Counted from the stretch's first letter, positions 35,015-47,350 are shown. The stretch: DNA of 64,000 nt from Pleurotus djamor (GCA_029747585.1 JAPEVF010000071.1:60546-124545); one strand, 5' to 3'. The notes: generated by a model from the sequence alone, not told the origin. Translations and numbers: made by a program.

Positions 35015-37036
35015 ATGGCTCCTCCAAGTGGCTCTTCTCGTCGACCTTCACTCTTCGCCCCTCGTCCCCAACAATCCGCCTCCGACACAGGCGTCTCACA
35101 CCCCGCCCTTCTCAAGCTCTTTTCCTCTCTCAAACGCAAAGCTACCTTGCTTGTCCACACTCCTTCTTCTTTGCCTTCCCTTCCTACCCCGCCGAATACC
35201 AACCAACGTTCCTACCCATTCCAAGGTAAATTCTCCAAGAGCAAGCGGAGGCAGCTCAAAGAGTTCCAACGCCTGCCCACCCCTGCTATCCTCCGGCGAC
35301 CACCCACCGCACAATGCTCCCCCATGATGCTGTCCATGAGGGCACATGGCCTCGCCAACTATCCCCGTCCCCCTAAAATCCGCACTGTTCGCCGGCCAAA
35401 CTCATCGCGTCGACATGTACCCAGTTCCTCTACCTCCTCCGCCACTTCTGCATCATCTCATCACGCTTGCAGGCGTAAGCCAGTTCCGGCACCTTTGGAG
35501 ATGGGAGATTCCACCTCGACGCTCGTTGCTTCTGAGCCCAAGACACCTCTTACGCCCGATCAAGAGAAGATCGCTCGTCTTCAAGATCAAATCATCGCAC
35601 TCCAGAGAGCTCTTTCCCCTACCCCACCTTCTCCATTGGATAGCGATGTCGCGGCAAAGCCCCCTTCCTACACTCGCCAATCTCAGTCACAGGATCTTGA
35701 GGTAGAGAAACCCAGTCTCATCCAGACGGTCAAGAGGTCGTCTCTACTCGTTCCTCTCACCCCCTCACGACCATCGTCCTCTTCCTCAAAGAAGAGCAAG
35801 CGATCGAGCTTCGGTGCCCGAAGGGATGCTGAGGAGATTGATAATCCTATGGATATGGCGGCTGCTATCGAGGAGCTGGCCTCAAAATGGGACAGGTCGA
35901 AGAGAGAGGCGGTCTATGATCCTTTTGCTAAGGATACCGTTGAGATCGTCCACGCTCTGCCCGGATTCAGCACGTCTGTGTCACTGAGGCGTCAGGTCAA
36001 TGTACGTTGGTTTCTTTCCTACCATTTCCCCCAGTTTTCTTATTGTCCTTCTCGTTCCAGGCCCGCTCACGGCCGGTGTCTGAGGCATTCACCATCTCGG
36101 GTGTCTCAAATACGGCAAGAGATGTGTTGTCGACCTTTACTGTAGAGACTCCGCCTCCCGTTCCCACCTTGCCTCCCCTTGAATCCCTTGGGAGCGGTCG
36201 TCTACCCCGCACTCCGAAACGGAATAGCATTATCACCCTCGGTCAGTCGACGGTTGCGCCGCCAGCATCTCCTCTTCCCGCTGTTCCAACCCTTCCTTCA
36301 CCCGTACTCGAGTTGAAGGAAGATGAAGCAACATCAGTTACGGACAATATGTCGACGGATTGGACACTCTTTCTGGGTGCTCTTGACTATTATGTCGATA
36401 TGAACGCGTCACCTTCCCGCCCCTCGAAGACAGAGACCGTAGAAAAGTCCGCTCCTACTCCAGCTCCTTCGCCTGCGCCTGCAAACGACGATTGGACCCT
36501 TCATGTCCCACCACCCAAATATTCCTTCTCCCGCACCCCCTCCAAGTCCCGATCCAACGTAGCATCAGCGACGAGTCCTGTGAGAGAATCTTACTTGGAT
36601 ATGACCGATCCCGAACGTTGGCCATCTCCTCCCCCNATCTCCATCTCCAACCCCTTCACGAAGTGTTCGCAGCCGTACAAAGCCAAGACATCGAGCTCAC
36701 GCCGATGCTGATAAGCAGTCGAAGCTGCTTTCTCCGCTCTCTCTGATGCTCCCTCAACCTTCTCAATCCCCTGATCCCATCTCTCCTATATCTCTTTCAC
36801 CTTCATCGACATTATCCCCTTCACCTCTCGCTCCCAAGCTTCTTTCAGTATCCCCTCCACCTTCTCGCTCCCACTCCCATCGTCGTTCCCCTTCCATCCT
36901 TTCATTCGCTTCAACTACTTCGTTCTCCACCACGGCTTCGACGTCCACACTTGGACAGCGTGCCAGCAGGTTCTTCCGAATGACACTTGGAAAGGAACCA
37001 AGAGAGGAGGAAGAAACTTCTAGTGGATGGTTCTGA
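35015..37036 (+). CDS. Undescribed disordered protein ending in SGWF, copy A
   Basis: Two exons (35015-36001, 36061-37036) with a 59-nt intron; about 653 residues. I know no named family. The protein is mostly Ser/Pro-rich and disordered, but shares ordered islands with the gene at 43557-45675: HGLANYPRPP, an ARLQDQIIALQRALSP helix, DPFAKDTVEIVHALPGFSTS just before the intron, KRNSIITLGQ, DWTLFLGALDYYVDM, SYLDM, SVRSRTK, STSTLGQRASRF and the terminal SGWF. An N at 36636 next to a C-run breaks the frame; omitting it joins the two halves and reaches the SGWF stop, as in copy B. No signal or membrane segment. The short helical and WF-containing islands suggest a scaffold or adaptor, which is inference only. 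Confidence 0.72.
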
Positions 37037-37717
37037 GGTTCTCGTTTTTGTTCGGTCTGTTTGCCTTCTTTTACGATGTATGGCACTAGTGTCCTTCACG
37101 CTTTGGCGTCCGCCTCTTTCGTTACTCTTATGTCGTCTTGGCTACTGGCGACCTACACTCCTTATCCCTTTTCATCTCTTCCTCTGTTGTACCACCTCTT
37201 GTTGTACCCGTACTTGTAGCATACGGATGCCTGCCCCTTTGTACCGTGTTGTATCATTATTTGCTGTGTATAGTAACTTTTTGTAAGATAGAACACATCC
37301 ATGTCATATACTTATATTATTATCATCATTGAACCATTCTCTGATGAGTCATGTAAGTATCAACTCAATACCAGTGACAGAACACCGCGATGGACTAGCA
37401 CAGTCAGAATAATTTCGTACTTATTGTAAGTAGACTCAAGATTATGATTATTGGCCAGCCTCCTCGAATACGCCGAATTGCATCGAGGTTTCATATTAAA
37501 TTTCTATCGAGACATGATGGAAATGAAACTTATCTCCAGCGCCCTCAACGCGTGTGTGCTACTTATTTTTCATGGAAAAGAAGGAAAGTTGGTACCGTAA
37601 CAGTAAGTCATACTGATCTGCCCAGCATGCCACGTGACCGTGACGCGTTATTTGTCCTTGATTGAAATTCATGCCTCGCGCCTCCCTGTCGGCTATTTCA
37701 CTTGGGCCACAACCACC
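37037..37717. other. Intergenic, 3' end of copy A and promoter of Crinkler-type gene
   Basis: About 680 bp, AT-rich around 37290-37340. No gene supported. The open frame continues upstream of 37718 only from a GTG codon. Confidence 0.45.
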
Positions 37718-40160
37718 ATGTCAACAAGTTCTCCAACTCAGGTGCCCGGAAGCTCGACGACCTCAGCAGCTGGCGTCGATGAAATGCTATCTGTCAATTG
37801 GTATCTCATCCAACGCCCTATCACCTATGCAACCACCGAGCTTCGTCGCTCTGAGCTCGAAACAATGAACCTTCCTCAACTTCGTAGCCACTTCGGCGAA
37901 GAGATCCTCTCTGGTTTCGATTATGTACCTGCGATCAACGCCACATTAAAATTCTATTCGGTGAGTCCCCCCCCNGCGTCAAAACTGACTATCGGTCTCA
38001 TTCTTCGTAGCTTAAGGACAAGATATCGCTTGCGCAAACACGCTTGCCTGACTGGGCCGTCAATCTTGAATTGACTGACCTCAAAACCGCTGCCCGTATC
38101 AAAAAANTTGATAAACAACACCCAGGATGATGACGCTGTCCACATGGCCATACACGCCGAAGAGGGCCAGGTCGCCATTAATTGGTTCTTTCATTCACAC
38201 CGATCGATTACGCCCTTTACGAAGCGTATTCTCTTCTCGCAATATGATGACGATTCGGGGTTGAACCGCCTCAAGCAGTATTTCATTGATCATGTTACAA
38301 CAAACTACCACTTTACCCCCGAGCTCATCCATCTCAGTGCCGAAATAGTACGTGTGCTATTCTTAGCCAAGGACCATCACTTACGACGCTTTTACAGATT
38401 GATGGCGATATACCAATCCAATTTTCTGGCTTGACGAATGAATGGGCAGCTGGATTGCAAACACGTCCGTTCACCCATATCACCCAAATCGCTACGCCAC
38501 TTCGGGACCCCAGCATTTTTCACCTGCTTGTGAAAGTTAAAGGCGACGATGAGGCTCGCGATACTGTTCCTGAAATCCAACGTGCGTCATCTCCGCCTCC
38601 GTATCCATAAAGGCTTATATCCTATTATCCAGGTTATGAACGGCTTGTCAAGGCCAAACTCGATCCTCCATCTAAAGAGTCGAAGCCATCGAAGTTCATA
38701 AGCCACCAAATGAAAGAGACCAGGATCTATGATGGACGCTTCGCCCAAGATTCACCGGGCGTTTCAACCATTGCTCCTCCCATCGAGATTTATAGCCAAG
38801 TTTTCGGCAAATTCCTTTCTCTTTTGCAGGATGATAGCCACCAGCCGTCACCAGTGGATATTGCATGCGTCAAAGAGCTCTCGACCCTTCTATCCGCCAT
38901 CACTACTGCCCATGAAACCTCTCGAAACAATGATGTCCGCGAAGCACTCACCGCGTTTTTTGGTCAAAGCTTGAAGTTGTTGAGCAAGGCCAATAAGGAT
39001 GGCACCCTCCCAGACGGTGTCATCTTTATCACCGTTGGCGACATCAAGATTCCCATACTTATTCTGGAACTCAAGAATGAACTAGGGAAAGGCGATTGCG
39101 ATCCCACCACCCAAGCAAGCTTGTCAATGCGATCCGCATGGTTGGATCCAACAGTAAGTGTATCTCTTACCATTATGTTACCAATTCACCGATCATTGAT
39201 CACTTATAGCGAAAACACATCCGTGATAGGTGCAACTGCCCTACCTTCCTCCTGGCTGGTGGAGGTGCTTGGCTAAACATTATGGGCGCCGTTCTCACGG
39301 ATAAAATCATTGTTCAACGACTGACGGACATGACATGGCTCGCTCGCTCCTCCACAGAGGAGGCACGTCGTATCTACATGGCTGCACGGTCGCTCACCGC
39401 ACTTCGCTCATCCTTGCAACTTTTGGAAAGCTATTATACTACTGAAGTCTCCTTGGTTGAAACGACCATTCTCCACCAGCGATTTTTCCCCTACCCAACT
39501 TCGTACCGGCCCAACGGTCAACAAGAAGTTGCGTTCGAATATGTCCGGCCTTTACAGCAGACCGATATATGTATGACTTTCCTCGCAAAGACGACATCGG
39601 AACCGAAGACCCATATTGTTGTTAAATTCGTCACTGCCTATGGAGAAGCTGTCCACCGTTTTCTCGCTGAACGTCAACATGCACCTGAACTCCGATACTT
39701 TGGCCCTCTCCCTCACGGCCTCATTCCGCCACCAGCTGCTTCACGCCATGCTCCTCCTGGCCTTTTCCTTCAGCCGTTCCAGATGGTTGTCATGGACTAC
39801 GTTGATGCGCTGCCTAAGAGTGCTCGTCCGGACGATGCTACTAAGCAAGTTGCGGATGTCCTCAAACTCCTTACTGATCATGGATTTGTCTTTGGGGACC
39901 TTCGTCGCAACAATGTTCTGTTCACTCTTGAACATGATCAGGAGGAGGAGAAGAAGAAAGTTCAATTCATCGACTTTGACTGGGCTGGCTACGAGGAGGG
40001 TGGAACTAACAAACCAGAAAACTATAGTGGTCCATATGCTTACTATCCGTATGACATCAACATGGACCCGGAGATTCACTGGCATCCTGATGTGAAGCCG
40101 TTGACCCCGATTCGAGCCGAGCATGATACTCATATGTTAGAAAAACTCTTTGCGCAATAG
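37718..40160 (+). CDS. Crinkler-type (CR) protein: nuclease-like domain plus protein-kinase-like domain
   Basis: About six exons, near 770 residues. After an unrecognised N-terminal region comes a restriction-endonuclease-like core with DGVIF, an ILELKNE strand and a DPTTQASLS helix. Next are DRCNCPTFLLAGGGAWL, a DMTWLAR block, then a kinase-like domain: VVKFVTAYGEAVH (lysine strand), MVVMDYVDAL hinge, HGFVFGDLRRNNVL (catalytic loop) and FIDFDWAG (metal loop). It ends with EHDTHMLEKL near the stop 40158-40160. This nuclease-plus-kinase order is known from Crinkler-RHS-type effectors, which are widespread in Agaricomycetes and proposed to act in host interaction or intragenomic and competitor conflict. 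The classic N-terminal ubiquitin-like header is not evident. An N at 38107 in an A-run interrupts the frame, and another N lies in intron 1. No signal peptide. Confidence 0.75.
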
Positions 40161-40415
40161 TCATCGATCCATCCTTCTCTTCTTACATGTACATAGTGGT
40201 AATGGCCTTGTCCAAATTCTGCATTGCGAGACTTCTGCCGGAGTTCTTGAAATTCGAGTTGCCCTCCAATTGACCCCACTGTCTCAGGCTCAACTCATGA
40301 TCAGACTGCCCCTGACTTCTCTTCGTGCGCTTGTTCCACCTTCAACCCACCCACTGTGACCCAGGCTTGTCGTTTGCTACGAGTGCCCGATGCGAAGCTG
40401 ATACTTTTCACAAGG

Positions 40416-41951
40416 ATGAATCAACAACAGCTCCTTGACCTCCGACTTTGCAAGGAGATCGCTAGACACGAAGCTTCCATTGTCGCACTCAAGACCTCTC
40501 GCAATACATACAGCGCCATCTCTCAGCTTCCGGATGAACTCCTTGCCCAAATATTCCTGATTGTGAAGAATAGTCCAGTGGTAATTCGACGAAGGGACTT
40601 CGGAGACAAATATGATGGGTGGATATTTAGCGGCGAACGGCAGTGGAGGGTCGTTCTAGCCGTTTGCAGTCATTGGCATCAAGTCGCGATGAACATGCCC
40701 CGACTATGGTCTCAAATTACGCTTTCGAACGCCATGGTAAATCGTGCTATGGAGATGTTCAAGCGATCCAGGGATTCTCCTCTCACTATCGAGTATTTCC
40801 TTCAAACAGCGTCGGCTGCTCGTTACCACGACGGCTTTTGGTCTGCCTCCGAAAAGATATTGGGCACTGTCAACAGGATGCAAGAGCTACGCATTAGCTT
40901 CATCATCATCGTCGACGAGACGCTTATCGACCGAATATTTTCGTTCTTGAAGGCGCCTTCGGCTCCTCTCCTCGAGAAATTGGTTTTGTTCTCGTCTTCC
41001 GAGTTCTCTGAGTTGACGAAACCTTTTCCTTGGGCTGCGGTACCATCGCTTCGCGTCTTGCAACTTCGCCAGATGCTCATCGCCCCAGACTTTCCCCCTT
41101 TGCCAAATTTGATTGAACTCGAAGTCGACTTCTCCTGCACCTCGATTGCTTGGCTGCTCGCAATACTTCAGTCTGCGCCAAACGTCGAGGACCTTCACAT
41201 TGATCGAATATCTTCACAACTTTGCGATCAGGCAGTTGCTTTGGGGACAACAGTAGCGCTTCCCAAGCTGCGCAAGCTTCGGTTAAATCTGGACGATTTT
41301 GCAGATTCGAAGCTCTTTGCACACTTGGAATTTCCCAGCTCCGCAACCATCTTTGATATTACTATCTACAGATGCACTACGCCAGTTGACACCACATACC
41401 TGAAGAGACTATGCTCTCGAATTCCCCAGGGAAACGCACCTCATTCCCTGAAGGTTATGATAAATGAAGGACCGTACTTCTTGATCTCGCTATGTGGGGT
41501 CACTAGTCAAGTCCCCCATTTTACTCTATGCAGCCCCATGACACATCTCGACTGCATCGAAATATGTTCACGCCTCCTACCGACCCAGATTTCGACTCTG
41601 GACATACGTGGTTTACCGTCACGATCTGACTGCGAACTATGGTCAGACCTCATCCCCCACTTTGAGAACCTCACTTCGCTGTCCTTGGAAATGTGCGATA
41701 TTGCAATTTTACGCAGACTCCAACCAGATCGACATGACAAGCTTTCGAATCCGAGATTAGACACCATATCTTTGGTTTCGTACTCGTTTCTACATCAAGG
41801 ACATGCATTCATCGGGGATATTGTCAAGCTCCTCGAGGTTCGGAAGCGATACGGCGTCCCTGTCAACCTTCTCTCCCTTCACGACTGCGAAGTCTCAGAT
41901 GACACTGTAGCAGAGTTTCGTCGCTTTGGTACTGTCGTTGATATGAGCTGA
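40416..41951 (+). CDS. F-box protein with leucine-rich C-terminal region
   Basis: A single exon of 511 codons. The first ATG is at 40416; the upstream part of the frame starts only from GTG. A short helix (LRLCKEIARHEASIVAL) precedes the F-box: ISQLPDELLAQIFLIV, then VVLAVCSHWHQVAMNMPRLW. The remainder is a degenerate leucine-rich repeat region (LEKLVLFSS, LRVLQLRQM, LIELEVDF, VEDLHI, LRKLRL, LDIRGLPS, LTSLSLEMC), as in the large F-box families of mushroom genomes. It would act as a substrate receptor of an SCF ubiquitin ligase; the substrate is unknown. It lies 255 bp downstream of the Crinkler-type gene in the same orientation. Lack of introns contrasts with its neighbours and fits rapid family expansion. 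Confidence 0.86.
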   Translation: MNQQQLLDLRLCKEIARHEASIVALKTSRNTYSAISQLPDELLAQIFLIVKNSPVVIRRRDFGDKYDGWIFSGERQWRVVLAVCSHWHQVAMNMPRLWSQITLSNAMVNRAMEMFKRSRDSPLTIEYFLQTASAARYHDGFWSASEKILGTVNRMQELRISFIIIVDETLIDRIFSFLKAPSAPLLEKLVLFSSSEFSELTKPFPWAAVPSLRVLQLRQMLIAPDFPPLPNLIELEVDFSCTSIAWLLAILQSAPNVEDLHIDRISSQLCDQAVALGTTVALPKLRKLRLNLDDFADSKLFAHLEFPSSATIFDITIYRCTTPVDTTYLKRLCSRIPQGNAPHSLKVMINEGPYFLISLCGVTSQVPHFTLCSPMTHLDCIEICSRLLPTQISTLDIRGLPSRSDCELWSDLIPHFENLTSLSLEMCDIAILRRLQPDRHDKLSNPRLDTISLVSYSFLHQGHAFIGDIVKLLEVRKRYGVPVNLLSLHDCEVSDDTVAEFRRFGTVVDMS

Positions 41952-43556
41952 CATATCAGTATATCGCCATAGAAGGGCTTCGCTGCTGTGGAGCAATTGC
42001 TGTGATAAATCGAAGCCGATGTTAGGACTCAGGTCGATTTAGCTCCATGTCAGCCACTGATATGATGAACGCTGACTCCCTTCCCAAAGGGTTTGCACCG
42101 AACGGCGCTAACCAACATTGCTCGATGTCAGTGTACGCACTGAAGCTTGAAGATGTAATGAGAGGTGAGAAGCTCAAGAGGAAGCTCATCATGCTGGCAC
42201 TCGGTTTCAACTTTCATGCGCCTCCGAAGCGAATTGTTCAATGACAGTTCGGGTACGATTCATCGCGAAGCGAGGACTCTGACAGGAAGATAGCTTGAGT
42301 AAGAAGTGCTCCCAAAATTGTATCGTATTACCATGACTCTACACAACAAATGTCTGTTCTCCACGGAACTGACCTCGTCGCCCAGCTCCATTCAGGAGTA
42401 AGGATAGGGACTCGGATCACATGAGGCGGCGACCAAAAAAAAGTCAAGACGCCCGACAAGCTTGCTCCCAACCTAGTCCCTACTCAGTACTCAGTCCGAG
42501 CTAGAAGCCCGCGAACGCTGCCCGTGGGCTGAATCTCTCAGCTTCAACGGACGACTTGACTCCAGAGAAACCCGAACATCTACATTGATGGGGCCGCAGC
42601 AACTCTTCACGCCCCCTCAGACTGCTTTTATCACCCAAATCTGAGACTCCGAACGTGATAGGTACTTCGGTATCCGAAGACCTACAAGAACTCTGTCATA
42701 TACCTCTTCAGGCCTCTGGTCTGACTCTTGGCTTCACGGGAAGGAAGATCGGTACTCGTATCGATTAAATGAACCCGGATGGCTAGTAATTGAATATTGA
42801 CTCTTTAACTAGAGGACTCATGAGCACAAGGTCAGCTGTCGTTATCGGTTCCTGAAGAGTTCGCTCATTGATATATCCTTTTCAGGTAGCTCACTATAGC
42901 TTCAGGCATGGAAGCAGGGTGACTTGGAGGCGTAGGAACTGCCAACAAGGAGCAAGCTACGTTAACTCCCATGGAAGACGTATTATGCACCACACCGTAA
43001 AGAATCGATACCCCTTCAAGATAAACGTTAACGCTAATCATCGATTTTACCCAGTTCGCAGGAAAAGGTCAATGTGTCGTTCGCATATCCCGCCGGGTCC
43101 TCGGTCAACTCTAACCACTCAATATCGCCTGTCAGCACTCGTAAACTGAGGGCATCCGTTTCTCAGCATGACAGATAAATGGATGGCGTTAAGCACCGTT
43201 CACAATGGGACGAGGATATTGGAAAACAGCGGAACGTGCTGAAGAACATTCCACCTGCCATCGGGCGCTTCAAGCTTTGAGCTCGGTTTATGGCATCATG
43301 GATGCTGGATGTTCAGGGTTGCGATGATGTTGCCCTGAATATCCTTCTTCCGGGAAGACCAGGTCCACTCCGTCTGTCTGAACAGACCCTCTTATCGGTC
43401 ATTTTACCATTATTCCAGTATTCCTTCCGTCGCTTCAATTCATTTTGATGGACATCCGACCACTGACATGTTCGGGAAAGCGATGCGGGGAGGGTACTAT
43501 AAGATGCCCTGGGAGTCTTTGTTCCCTCCGTCAGACCCCTTCTGAACACCGTCAAA
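41952..43556. other. Intergenic, no gene seen
   Basis: 1.6 kb, the longest gap in the window. Small frames on both strands (for example 42022-42244 and 42868-43149) carry no motif and no splice context. No terminal repeats or transposase fragment were recognised. Confidence 0.4.
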
Positions 43557-45675
43557 ATGTCTCACTACACCCTCCGCTCGCAATCCCGAAGACCCCGCAC
43601 CTCTCCATCGAACGACGATAGCTCGGGTGGCATTGCCAAAATGTTCTCTTCCCTCAAGAAGAAGGCTGCTGCCCTTGTTTCGACCTCCCCCTCTCCATCC
43701 TTCCCCAGCTCTCCTCTTCCACCTACTTCATCCCATGTTCGCTCAACCAAGCGACATTCTCGTGATCGCCGCCCTCATACGGCACCTTCCCACCGACCTA
43801 ACACATCCTTGTCGCGAAAGCACGGTCTGGCCAACCACCCTCGTCCTCCCGCCATCCGTCCGGTCACCCCCCGTCGTGACTCTTCGGCTTCCACTACTTC
43901 CACTACTTCCACTACTTCCTCCACGTCGGATACCTCTTTTGATTCGTCTCTTTCTTCATCATCCATCGAAACGCCAACCTCTTCCCCATCGCCCTCCCCC
44001 ATTCCATCCTCCTCGAAAGCCCGTCTGGATCGCGTTCACAGCGAGCAGATTTCTCATCTACAAGATCAGATCTCAGCTCTCCGTAATGCCATCTCTCCAC
44101 TTCCTCACGCACACATCCAACGCGTCTCCATCATCCCGGAGGAAACAGAAAGTGGCAACCTGACGTTGATTGACTCTGACTCGGAGTCGACCTACTCAAC
44201 GGACTCTTTGGTGCCCGTCAGCTCAGAGCAGCTACACTCGCAAGCTGCCAAGCGCTCGTCTGTCTTGCTCGCCTTGTACCCCTCTTCCAGGCCTTCTACC
44301 TCTGAGAAGAAGGATTGTGACCCTTTCGCTAAGGACACCGTTCAGGTTGTCCATGCGTTCCCGGGCTTCGGCACCAGCGTAACGCTCAAAAGTTCTTTGA
44401 ACAATGTACGTTACTTACTTTCATTACATCCTGTGCCTAACTGACAATACCTTATAGTCGCGTTCACGTCCTTCGTCTGGCTCAAACGCCCCTTCATCTC
44501 CTTCCGCAGCTGAAAGAGACCTGCTACCCGTGATCCCGGATGTCTTCGCTGCCCCAAAGCTTTCATCTACCCCGTCTTACAACACCTCCTCCCTCTCTAC
44601 TCCTCGAGTTGCCAAGCGCAACAGTATCGTCACACTTGGACAGACATCAGTTCCTCCCCCTTCCTCCGCGCTTCCTCAGGTGCCTTCCCAAGAAGACCCT
44701 GAGTACAAGGAACGTAATGCAAGGCACTTGAATAGGAAGGAGATGGCTTCTGAGAGCGATGCTGAGGCGGAATTTTCCGCTCCTCAGCCACCACCGAAGG
44801 ACAGGAAGAAGGATTGGACACTTTGCTTGGGTGCCTTGGAGTTCTACATGGACATGCAAGATCCCATTGAGCGCCCTAGTCATCCGGCACCCCCTCCGAT
44901 CGTTACTCAGGAGATGCAAAAGCCTGCGGCGAATTCTTACCTCGATATGTCGCCGGTTCTATCCTCGTCATCTCTTGTTCAGCCTTCGAACTCCTCCATC
45001 CGTAGTGTTCGCAGCCGGACCAAGGGCTCCTCCGTTCGCGCTCCCATCATCCACTCCCCGCCCATGCCCCAAGCTGAATTCGACCGTGGCGTCTATGAAA
45101 GCCCTCGTCCCGCACCCTTGCCTCCCCCATTGGCTCTGATGTCATTATCATCGCTCAGCAACTCCCCATCCCCTTCTCCATCATATGCTTCTCGGCGATC
45201 TACCCCAGCATCTGTCCCGTCCCCTGCTCCATCCCATTCTTCGTCGCGATCAGCGCTTTCTTACTACAATTCTACTGCCTCATCGCCAGCTCCTTCCAAC
45301 TCATCGAGGCGTCGAAATGGACACAGGCAGAGCACCTCGACGACGAGCCAGTCGACGGTAATGAGTGCATCCTCTGGCAGTACTGTGAGGAACTACCACA
45401 TGCCGTCAAGTCATGCGTACTCAGCAGCGGAAACCTACGGTCGTGGACCTCAATCAGTCGAGACATCGCCTAAGCACCCCAGATCGCGTTCTTCGGTCGC
45501 CTATTCCTACGCTTCATCCTCCACCACCAACTCATCAACCACTACAACCACCACCTCGTTGACCGTCACGACGAGTACCTCAACGATAGGCAAGCGCGCT
45601 AGCAGGCTTATCGGCCTTGGTCCCTCCTCTCGCAAGGAGAAGGAAAAGGAAGAGTGTACTAGCGGATGGTTCTGA
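43557..45675 (+). CDS. Undescribed disordered protein ending in SGWF, copy B
   Basis: Two exons (43557-44405, 44458-45675) with a 52-nt intron; 688 residues without any N. Paralogue of the gene at 35015-37036 with the same exon split and the same islands in the same order: KMFSSLKKKAAALV, HGLANHPRPP, ISHLQDQISALRNAISP, DPFAKDTVQVVHAFPGFGTS before the intron, SRSRPSS after it, KRNSIVTLGQ, DWTLCLGALEFYMDMQDP, SYLDM, SVRSRTK, STSTIGKRASRL and terminal SGWF. Long Ser/Thr/Pro tracts separate the islands, including a 9-nt tandem repeat. No signal or membrane segment and no domain I can name. Because this copy is unbroken, it validates the model of copy A. Confidence 0.78.
43889..43915 (+). repeat. 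9-bp tandem repeat, three copies
   Basis: Three perfect copies of a TTCCACTAC unit followed by a decayed fourth. It encodes part of a Ser/Thr tract in the SGWF-family copy B and keeps frame, so slippage would change tract length without breaking the gene. Confidence 0.8.
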
Positions 45676-46492
45676 AACCTCGTGTACTGGACCTGGGAGA
45701 TTCGACCAAGTCTCTTTCTTGATGTCCTTTAACCTTTCCGGGTTGTTCGTTCTTCGTTTGTTCGACCCATTGCTCCCCGGACTTATCACCCTCACATTCG
45801 TTATTGATTCCTCTCGCCCTTTCCTATCTCACTTCCAACGCCGATTACGATCCCCTCCCGCCACCCTTTTTCACGAAAAGTGCCGCCTCTCATGACATAT
45901 GTTAATCTTATCATATCATTTACGCTCATTATACTCTTCACGTCATCTACTTGATTTTGAACTCCTCAGACGCTCCGTACACGAAACCCTTCCGCTACCC
46001 TCCCCTCACGAACTCTTCCTCCCGTTGTACTCTTAGGAAGTTGACATCAACTTGGAACTCTGTATATTATATATGTAACCCTCCCTTAGATCACTGCATT
46101 TTCGGTCCTTTCCTTGGTTCGGGCTGGTGTACTTTATTTTGTACTACTTATTCCTTTCTTTCTTCTGGCATTTGTACCTTTACCATCACTGCACGATTGA
46201 TCGTCGATCCTCCATGGATTGGCAAGTGTAACTTCTTAGTGTATGTACAAACACAGGTGCAAAATCAAATAACCAAAGCATATTCTCTCTGCTCAAACAG
46301 TTGTCTTGATGTTTACGACTACATTTTTGCTTGACGAATCGTTTGTTGTCCACTACAAGACTTGTCTCAGCGAAAAATAAGTAGACCAGCGAGACATTGC
46401 AACGTACGCCTCCTTCGATATCGTATTGCCCAATTTGCGTTTCAAATTCTACAAGCAGTCAGAACGGTGTATAAGAGTAAGTCATCCTTGCA
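45676..46492. other. Intergenic, 3' region
   Basis: About 820 bp, pyrimidine-rich to about 46200 and AT-rich near 46060. It lies between two genes whose 3' ends face each other. No gene supported. Confidence 0.4.
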
Positions 46493-47350
46493 TCACTCAC
46501 TGAAATTCATGGGGAAAGCCGAGAGATCGTCGCACTGGAAGACAGACAAAGCGACAATTGGTAGTTCTTGGAAGTCTTCGGGCTGGGAGGCCGACGACGG
46601 ATTAGATCAACTAAGATCAAGAGAAGAAAGACCATAAGGTAAGGCGTACGATGTCCGTGAACCTGACTGCGAATTCGACTTGTGAGTCTGCTACATCCAG
46701 GGAGCCGTCTTGCTGGGAGATAGGACGCTGGAAGTCTTTGATATACTTCGCCTCAAAGTTCGTAGTATCTGTTCCACCATTCTTGAACATAGGCATCATT
46801 TGGTCGAAATTGATGTTATCTAGAGTAGAGCCGATACTTCAGACCAGAGATAATATGAAGAGACAGGCTAAGAAGACGTACATTTGGTGGTGGTTTTGTC
46901 AGGAAGCTTCTCACCACTTCCAGATTCAGGGAGTTGCAGGATTGGGAGTGCCACATCGGGACTGGTAATCGTGTTTCGGTACCATACATCGGTAGAAAGT
47001 AGCTCAACGTTGGGCTCAGTCTTCCCCGACTGTACGAAAACGATGTACACCATTCCGTTGTTGTCCTGGTAGTCTGGCTGCCTGGGGTCCGCGCCGGTGA
47101 CATACGTGTAGACATCAGTGACCAAGGTCACCTCTCCAGCAGGCCATGCAGTTCCATGGCCCTGAGTCCATCGCAAGGATTCCCTACTGAAGACTTTCTT
47201 CGTTTGACTTTGTTTCATAAATATAAGTGCCGTGTGTTGGGCCACGGGTGTAGGCGAAAGGACTTACTGTTGCCAAAAATTGGTTCCGATTGGGGGAGTG
47301 AGATTGTTTTGGTACTGCTCAAGCCGCGCATTGGAGGATTCCGTAGTCAT
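46493..47350 (-). CDS. Small protein of unknown family
   Basis: Leftward gene built from about four exons. The ATG at 47348-47350 begins a hydrophilic helix (NARLEQYQNNLTPP). A short intron leads to a beta-rich core (LRWTQGHGTAWPAGEVTL, VTDVYTYVTGADPRQ, NGMVYIVFVQSGKTEP, VELLSTDVWYRN). After an intron near 46790-46880 come NINFDQMMPMFKNGG, YIKDFQRPISQQDG and VEFAVRFTD. The last exon, about 14 codons, ends at 46493-46495. Total near 185 residues. All junctions are GT-AG and in phase, which is the main evidence that it is real. Composition is that of a compact soluble beta protein without signal peptide. I do not recognise a family and propose no function. The 3' exon is the least certain. Confidence 0.6.

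Noticed and set aside
42022..42244. Small overlapping frames on both strands
   Set aside because: No motif and no supporting splice or promoter signals.
43565..44112. Acidic minus-strand frames opposite SGWF copy B
   Set aside because: Reverse complement of Ser/Pro-rich coding sequence gives Glu/Arg-rich shadows.
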